From contig CM019217.1 in the NCBI GenBank assembly GCA_009741485.1, positions 35,388,519 through 35,452,518 of the forward strand: DNA of 64,000 bases, written 5' to 3'. Shown one piece after another: positions 58,310-64,000 of the stretch. The position numbers were made by a program, and so were the translations under genes. Each line of letters begins with the position of its first letter. Positions within the stretch are counted from its first letter, which is position 1. The notes under the pieces were generated by a model that was given only the letters and a program-made list of their open reading frames with translations, did not search any database and was not told the origin of the DNA. The DNA comes from Malurus cyaneus samueli. Its lineage: Eukaryota; Chordata; Aves; Passeriformes; Maluridae.

Positions 58310-58990
58310 GAAACATCATGGCTGTTGTTTATTCTGGAGTTGAATCTGATGAAGGATATCAAATGCATGGAAAGGGCTTCTATAGATGCATAAAATGCAA
58401 AAGAAGAATGACAAATTGGGAGCCTGATGATGGTTGGGGCAGGGGCACGGGTGATAAAGGGCATGGAGAAGGCTGAAGTACTGAATGCCTTCTTTGCCTC
58501 AGTTTTTACTAGTAAAAAAAGCCTTCAGAAATACTTTACTTGTAAAAATAGCCTTTCGTTTAGAGCAGGAAAGGCATACCGTTAGTGGAAGAGTATCAGC
58601 TTAGGGAATACTTAAATAATCTGGACGTACATAAATCCATGAGCAGTGTTAGGATGATCCATTGAAAGCGATGGAGGCTAGCCGATGTCTTTGCAGGTCA
58701 GCATTAATTCAAAAGGGGAAGTTAGACATTACCATCCTGATAACCCTCTGCGATGCAGTACCTGACGGTAGATGAAGGGACATGAATGGATTTTGTCTTT
58801 TTGATTTCAGTAGGTCTTTCAACCTGTGTCCCATAACATTTTCATAAAGAAGCTTGGAAGTGTTGACTGGATGAGCAGACACTGAGGTGGGCTTAAAAAT
58901 AGGTGACTGCTCAAGCCCAGGGGTTGTGACCAGTGCTGAAGTCTAGTGGAGACCAGTAACCCCAGGTGTATCCCATGGGTCAAACTGAAT
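58310..58990 (+). mobile_element. CR1 LINE ORF2 fragment (linker and reverse transcriptase start)
   Basis: Plus-strand translation in changing frames gives the typical CR1 order. First is a GKGFYRCIKCKRRMTN-like segment, then a block corresponding to the conserved AEVLNAFFASVFT region (58,460-58,515). Next is an LDVHKSM motif (about 58,620-58,645) and ADVFAG. Finally a diverged SPGVVTS-type segment near 58,900 belongs to the reverse transcriptase. Frameshifts, stops and an internal deletion make it non-functional. Neither the CR1 3' tail nor the 5' end is present. Confidence 0.78.
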
Positions 58991-61900
58991 CAAATCTACT
59001 TCCATATGGTTTGGATGATTGGTTAACTGCAAATGAACAGTACAATCTTTAATTCATTGCATTGTTCACCTTCATTGTGTTTGGATAAATACTGGTTTGT
59101 TTGTATTTAGCTTTCTTATACAATGGATGCCATAAAGTGAAGAAAAATATAATTTGTTGTCTTCTGATTCAGATGTCTTCTGTTATTACATAGGCTGAGA
59201 CTTGAAAGCAAACATATCTGAAAACTATTTCCAGATAAACATTAGCAAAGACAACAAAATTTGACTGCTGCCTAAAATATTTTCGATATTATTCTTAAGC
59301 TTTCAAGACCTTACTTTTAGACTTATATGGGTTTCCCCTTTCCTTTTCCCTTTTCCCTTTCCTTTTTTCTTTATTGTGTGGTTGTACAGTGATTTTGCTT
59401 GTGGCTCATAATGAAGTGCTTTTGATCAGACTAAAAAAGGTAAACTGGTTGAGTCCTTAAATACAAAACTTGTGATGAGAATAAACTTCAAGGTCTCAGA
59501 ATGCGCTTATCAGACCTACCGTATGAATAAGTGTCAGGTCCCACAGCAGATTGCATAAATCTTTCTGGTTGAGCTTGGTGAGTGCAAAGCTTAATACCCA
59601 CAGGCTTGCAATCTTTTTGAAGGTGATTATAATTCAGCACAGCTTTGCATCCTGGATGAAGGTTCCCCTTGAACACAAAGTATGTTACATGCTTGTGTGC
59701 TAGTGATCAAAATACCCAAAAGTTGCCTTCTTGCAATTCTTAAACCCGCAAATGATGTTAAAATACTATATTCAATCTACTATGGTGTAAATTCAGTTAT
59801 CGTAGACTGAAGGCACAGTTCTACCTCATATGCCAAAAACTAATTTCATTAGTTTTTTTTTTTACCATATCTATGGTGCAGTGTAACTCAGAATTTACTG
59901 AAAGTTTATAAATGGTATGTTTTAAGATTTCATGTCTTTTTATTTTTCTTATTTCCACATTCAAGTAACAATTAGTGCCCAAAGAAGCAAATATATACTG
60001 AATTTTGTAAGTGAATTTAGGCAGCAGATTTTCATCCATGCTCTTTTAGGTTAAATTTACAGTCATACTACAGAGTTTGAAGATTTAGTGTGTTTGATAA
60101 GGAACAATATACTATATGTTTGACTCTCCGTTTATTAATGGTCTCTAACTTTTCAGTTTCACATCTACTTAAAAGCTTTTATTGTGTTCTTAAAATTTAC
60201 TGTAGACTATAGTTTTGTAATATCAATTGTCTCCAACCTTTACAGCCAAAATACTAAAGATAACAGATATAGAGCCTGTTATTGTAACATCTATTGAAAA
60301 TGCTTTTAAAACTTTATTAACTCATACAAAATATTTTCTTTTTTAAATTGAGGTAGTGTCACCTCAAACTTATAGAATATTCTGCTGAAAAATTCCTCCT
60401 ACTTTTAAGTGTAACATAAAGTATAGCTCAAAAAAAAAAAGATAACATTCTTTTAGTAATTCTTTATCTTTGTTGTTCAGTGATTACAAAGTAACAAACT
60501 AATTTGCAAAAATCACTGATTCACTTGAAGTCATGCTTCCAATCCTTGATCACAACATTTTAAGCCTAGTTTACCTAACAATTTCATCCTGCCATGGCAG
60601 TAAAGTTTTAAGATCATTTTGTTTCAACTCAGTACTTTCCTACAAATGGAATAGAAGCCTTTTTGCTTGGAAAACAGTCCATTTTTCCTTTAGGTAGAGG
60701 TATTGCAGAAAGCCTCTTCCCTGGTGTGTGTCAAATCCAAAATGTTTTTTTATAAGGTAAAATGAAAATTTGTAGACATAAAAGATATGTAGATTTAAAC
60801 TGGTTTATCAGATTAGTAACTGGACTTTCTCTTCCTCTAAAAACAAAAATATTCATAATAGTTGTAAACTATCGGGATAGCTTTGGAGAAGTATAATGTA
60901 TGATTAAAATTTCTCAAATCCAGCTATATTGTGCTGCTATGAGCAGTTTTAATTATTGATTTCAATGTTGATTTTAATGAAGCTGTACATTTATTGTTTA
61001 TAGTAATATAGTGTGTGCCTGCTAATGCATCAGTGTTCCATGGATATAAGGTGCTGTAAGGCACATAAATTACAAAAAAGGTTCTTACCCATCACAGTGG
61101 TACCGTTATAAGTGTCCAAGTTACACTTAAGGCCTGTAACATGGTGAATTGACTCATTTTTGGGTAAGCATCCTAATTAGAATTGATGTTTACATTCTTA
61201 CTATTTTCCTATCTCTCTTTTCTTGGCATGTAGATAAACATACCCACACACACTGATATGTACAATGTGTGCACAAATGTTTTCTGTTTTATTAAATCTT
61301 ACCTGGCAATTGCACCTTTCTGTTCATATGTAGAGTTTGAGCAGTGGCTAGGAAAAGAATATCACTGAAGATGAATCAAGTTTGTTCCTCAAACTTTTCA
61401 TTAAGCTTGTCAGTATGTGTACGTTGTTGTAGCCATAACAGTGTTTGTTACTTTGAATGCTTGAATGATGCTGTAAGAGATATCTAGTGAGTTTATTAAG
61501 TTTTCCTCTGTGTATTATGTTTAGATCAATTGTGATATATTTCATTGTAAAAACCCACCTATTACTGAGTCTTGTTAGAACGATTCTGCTATATGAAATC
61601 CTGTACTCATCTATAGGTCATGTTGTTCCATGCTACTGAGAAGACTGTATTTCACATATCTTCAACCTTATCAGAACTTGATAAGTCAGTAAAAATCAAA
61701 TATTTATTAGTTTCATTAACCTGATTTCCCAAAATTTCTAAGAGTTGTAGACAGTAAAATATATCAAAGTTCAAATGACGTTTTCTGGACAAGGAATTCA
61801 CTTATTTATTCAACTAAAGGAAACTCTGGTCTGCACAAATGTAAGATATTTTGGGTGGTTTTTTTATCTTTTGGCAGGGAGATTACCTCAACCTTCAAAT

Positions 61901-62178
61901 TAGTTTATACTGTCAAACTTCTACAATACAGGATTTTAAAGGTTCTCTTTTTTTGCTAAAGGTGAAACTCTATTTCACCTAAATTGCGAAACAATATTGC
62001 AGTTTCCAGGACAGCCAAGATGTAAATTATGATATTGGAAACAAGTGAATGCTGTCTTGTATGCAAAATTTTGCATTCTGCTGCTTTTAAAAAATACATA
62101 ATTGTTACTATGATGCTAGCTTATCCAGAGAAATGTAAAATTTGCCACAGATTAAAAAAAAAAAAATAAAATGAAAAA
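58991..62178. other. AT-rich non-coding DNA
   Basis: About 3.2 kb. It contains a pyrimidine-rich tract of CCTTTTCCC type at about 59,333-59,373 and short A- or T-runs (60,429-60,440, 62,153-62,166). No gene or transposon end is recognised. The A-rich stretch ends where the second copy of the direct repeat begins. Confidence 0.6.
59333..59373. repeat. Pyrimidine-rich simple tract
   Basis: Imperfect repeats of TTTCCC and CCTTTT type, nearly free of purines on the plus strand. No function inferred. Confidence 0.85.
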
Positions 62179-64000
62179 CTTTTAAGACTTACACGCGGTG
62201 GAGATCAATGAGTAGCTTTAAAATATTCCTTCATCTTCCCTTTCTTGATGAATTTCATCTCCTGACAAAGATCTCAATTAAAGAGTTTTATCATTTTCAT
62301 TAAGAAAGAGAAAGAATGACTCATCTTGGATTCTTTAAAGATATAACACTGCATTTTACTGTAAGTTGACTTCCTAAATAATTATGTCATGATTTTTGGT
62401 TTTGAGTATCTTATTATCCAAGACAGTTAGATTTTTGATTGTGATCTGCTCTGAGTTCTCCTCATCTCTCAGATATGAACTCTTCTGGGTTGACATAAAC
62501 CAAAGAAGCTGGTAAAGTAAAACTATTTTTAGAAAAATAGGCTAGGGATCTTATGTTCAACATGTATACAAACAACTGTTACAGTTCCTCAGGCTGTATT
62601 CAGCCACACGAAGTTGTGACTGATTTTGAATTGTTTACTTTGGCCCTGTCAACATGAAGTTCTGGATTTAAAATATGACATTTCTGGGGTGGATTTTGCG
62701 TGTATCTCTTCAAATTCTGTAGACTTTTCCCTGGGGACTTGCTTGGTAGCCTAAGTAGCCTCTTACGAGTAGCCTGCCACTTATAAAAATGTGGCTTTTC
62801 CAATAGTGGATTTATTTGAAAATCTAATGTTATTTAAATTTAATTGTCTTCATTATGCAAGTTACATAAATACGCATTTGACAGAACTTTAGAATGGTGC
62901 ATGTGATAAAGGTGCCTGTGTTTTTTCCAAGCTACAAGTTCTCCCTCTCAACAAAAAGAGGGGGCATCATTCTCCTCTATTCTTCCTTTTCTTCCTCACT
63001 TGCCTCTTTTTTCCCAGCGTCCATAATGCAATTGTCTGCCCTTTCATTAGCTGTAGCATTGCTATGATTCTTCTGTGAGCTGTTGAACACTTAAAAAAGG
63101 CAGAAAATGACCCAGGTTGGGTTTTGCTGCCATTTTAGTAAGTGCTTTTTGCCTGCAGAGGGGCTCAGTGCTGACATGGTACTGAAGAGGATGGAATACA
63201 GGAACCATTTTTAATGACCATTACTTGTTCAGTTGGTTTAGCAGCTTTTTTTGCAGCTATTATCTCACTAAGCTGAATAAAGATACTGCTTGTTCCTAAA
63301 AGTCTGGTTTTCCTTATCTCTGTAAGCGATCATGTCTTCAAAATGATGATTGGCAAAAGGCAACTTTTGTCTAACCTGTTAATCATTCATCCCTAATATA
63401 TGCTAATCAAGATGTACTTTCCTGTTGTCACAAACAAGATAACGTAATCAAATAATCAAATAGAAGAAGTCATCAGCGACAAATAATGACTTAGCACTAG
63501 AAAATGAATGTTACTTCTTTTTATACAACACAGTCTCTTTCTGGAAATAGAAAGAGATGCAGTCCTTGAATTTATTTGCACAAACATGAAGCGTGCAATC
63601 CCAAAACACACACAGCACAAATTTGCATTTAATTCAAAGGTATGACTAAAATTAACATTAATTAAGATTCTTTTTCTCATAGTGGATATTGGCAGTTGGG
63701 TTTTTTCACAGGCTTCGCCTTTTGGTGGAGCTTTTTTTCTTTCTTCCTTTAGGTTGTTTGTTTAGCACAATTTTCCTCATTTCCTCTGTTCTTCAAGTGT
63801 CTGGGATTTTTTGTTTATTTGTGCATTTTTGTGTGGGTTTTTTAATTCTTTGTGGGGTGGCTGTTCTTGTTTGGCTTTGTATTTGTTCTGATTACTTTTT
63901 TATTATATTAATCTAAATTTCTGGTTGCTACTGATGTCCTCTAGAGATTTTTGCAGTTTATAGGTTTTTTACTTCAAACAGCTGGTGCATGTAAAATTGG
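62179..64000 (+). repeat. Direct repeat, copy 2 (runs off the window)
   Basis: Same sequence as 55,320-57,085 at an offset of about 6.9 kb, with the same orientation and few real substitutions. It is about 56 bp longer because copy 1 lacks bases near its start. It is still matching at the last base of the window. What precedes it (an A-rich stretch) differs from what precedes copy 1 (the LTR flank), so the boundary is sharp. Confidence 0.92.

Overview
This is vertebrate nuclear DNA, most probably from a bird. It is AT-rich and almost free of open reading frames, and it carries CR1 LINE fragments, avian-type endogenous retrovirus LTRs and a GC-rich block with remnants of two recognisable gene families. 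One is a Toll-like receptor ectodomain that resembles TLR21. The other is a PIM1-like kinase; I recall this family as expanded in songbirds, so a passerine is plausible, but nothing here fixes species or chromosome. There is no bacterial-style gene content, no operon, no CRISPR array and no tRNA or rRNA that I can see.

Layout. 1-10,284: AT-rich non-coding DNA with one weak, heavily decayed coding-like stretch on the minus strand (about 3.76-6.73 kb). 10,285-27,305: a giant inverted repeat with two arms of about 8.4 kb around a 158-bp spacer (18,746-18,903). Each arm carries a copy of an LTR-like segment. 27,640-27,664: a 25-N gap. 27,665-31,519: a second inverted repeat with arms of about 0.96 kb and a 1.9-kb loop, its left arm starting exactly at the gap. 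31,520-45,194: AT-rich DNA with a CR1 3' tail and simple repeats. 45,195-45,740: an old antisense CR1. 45,742-52,784: a GC-rich island containing, in order, a partial minus-strand LTR, a minus-strand ERVK-type LTR with its primer-binding site, a G-rich 21-bp minisatellite, a TLR21-like ectodomain (plus strand), a PIM1-like pseudogene (minus strand, fused tail-to-tail to the TLR), and a second minus-strand LTR of the first family. 52,785-64,000: AT-rich sequence that is largely duplicated. 53,615-55,318 repeats the LTR and its flank across a 25-N gap, and 55,320-57,085 recurs at 62,179-64,000. A CR1 ORF2 fragment lies near 58.3-59.0 kb.

Interpretation. No gene looks intact as written. The most interesting unit is the LTR-bracketed TLR/PIM cassette. 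A TLR ectodomain stops just before its membrane and TIR parts and is joined directly to an intron-containing, catalytically dead PIM1-like fragment. Five of its six frame changes have the direction expected of single-base deletions, so sequencing error could hide a longer reading frame. Several duplications start or end exactly at N gaps and differ mainly by one-base indels. Those are probably assembly artefacts and should be excluded before any biological reading. The large palindrome has a unique spacer and uneven arm divergence, so it is more likely to be real.
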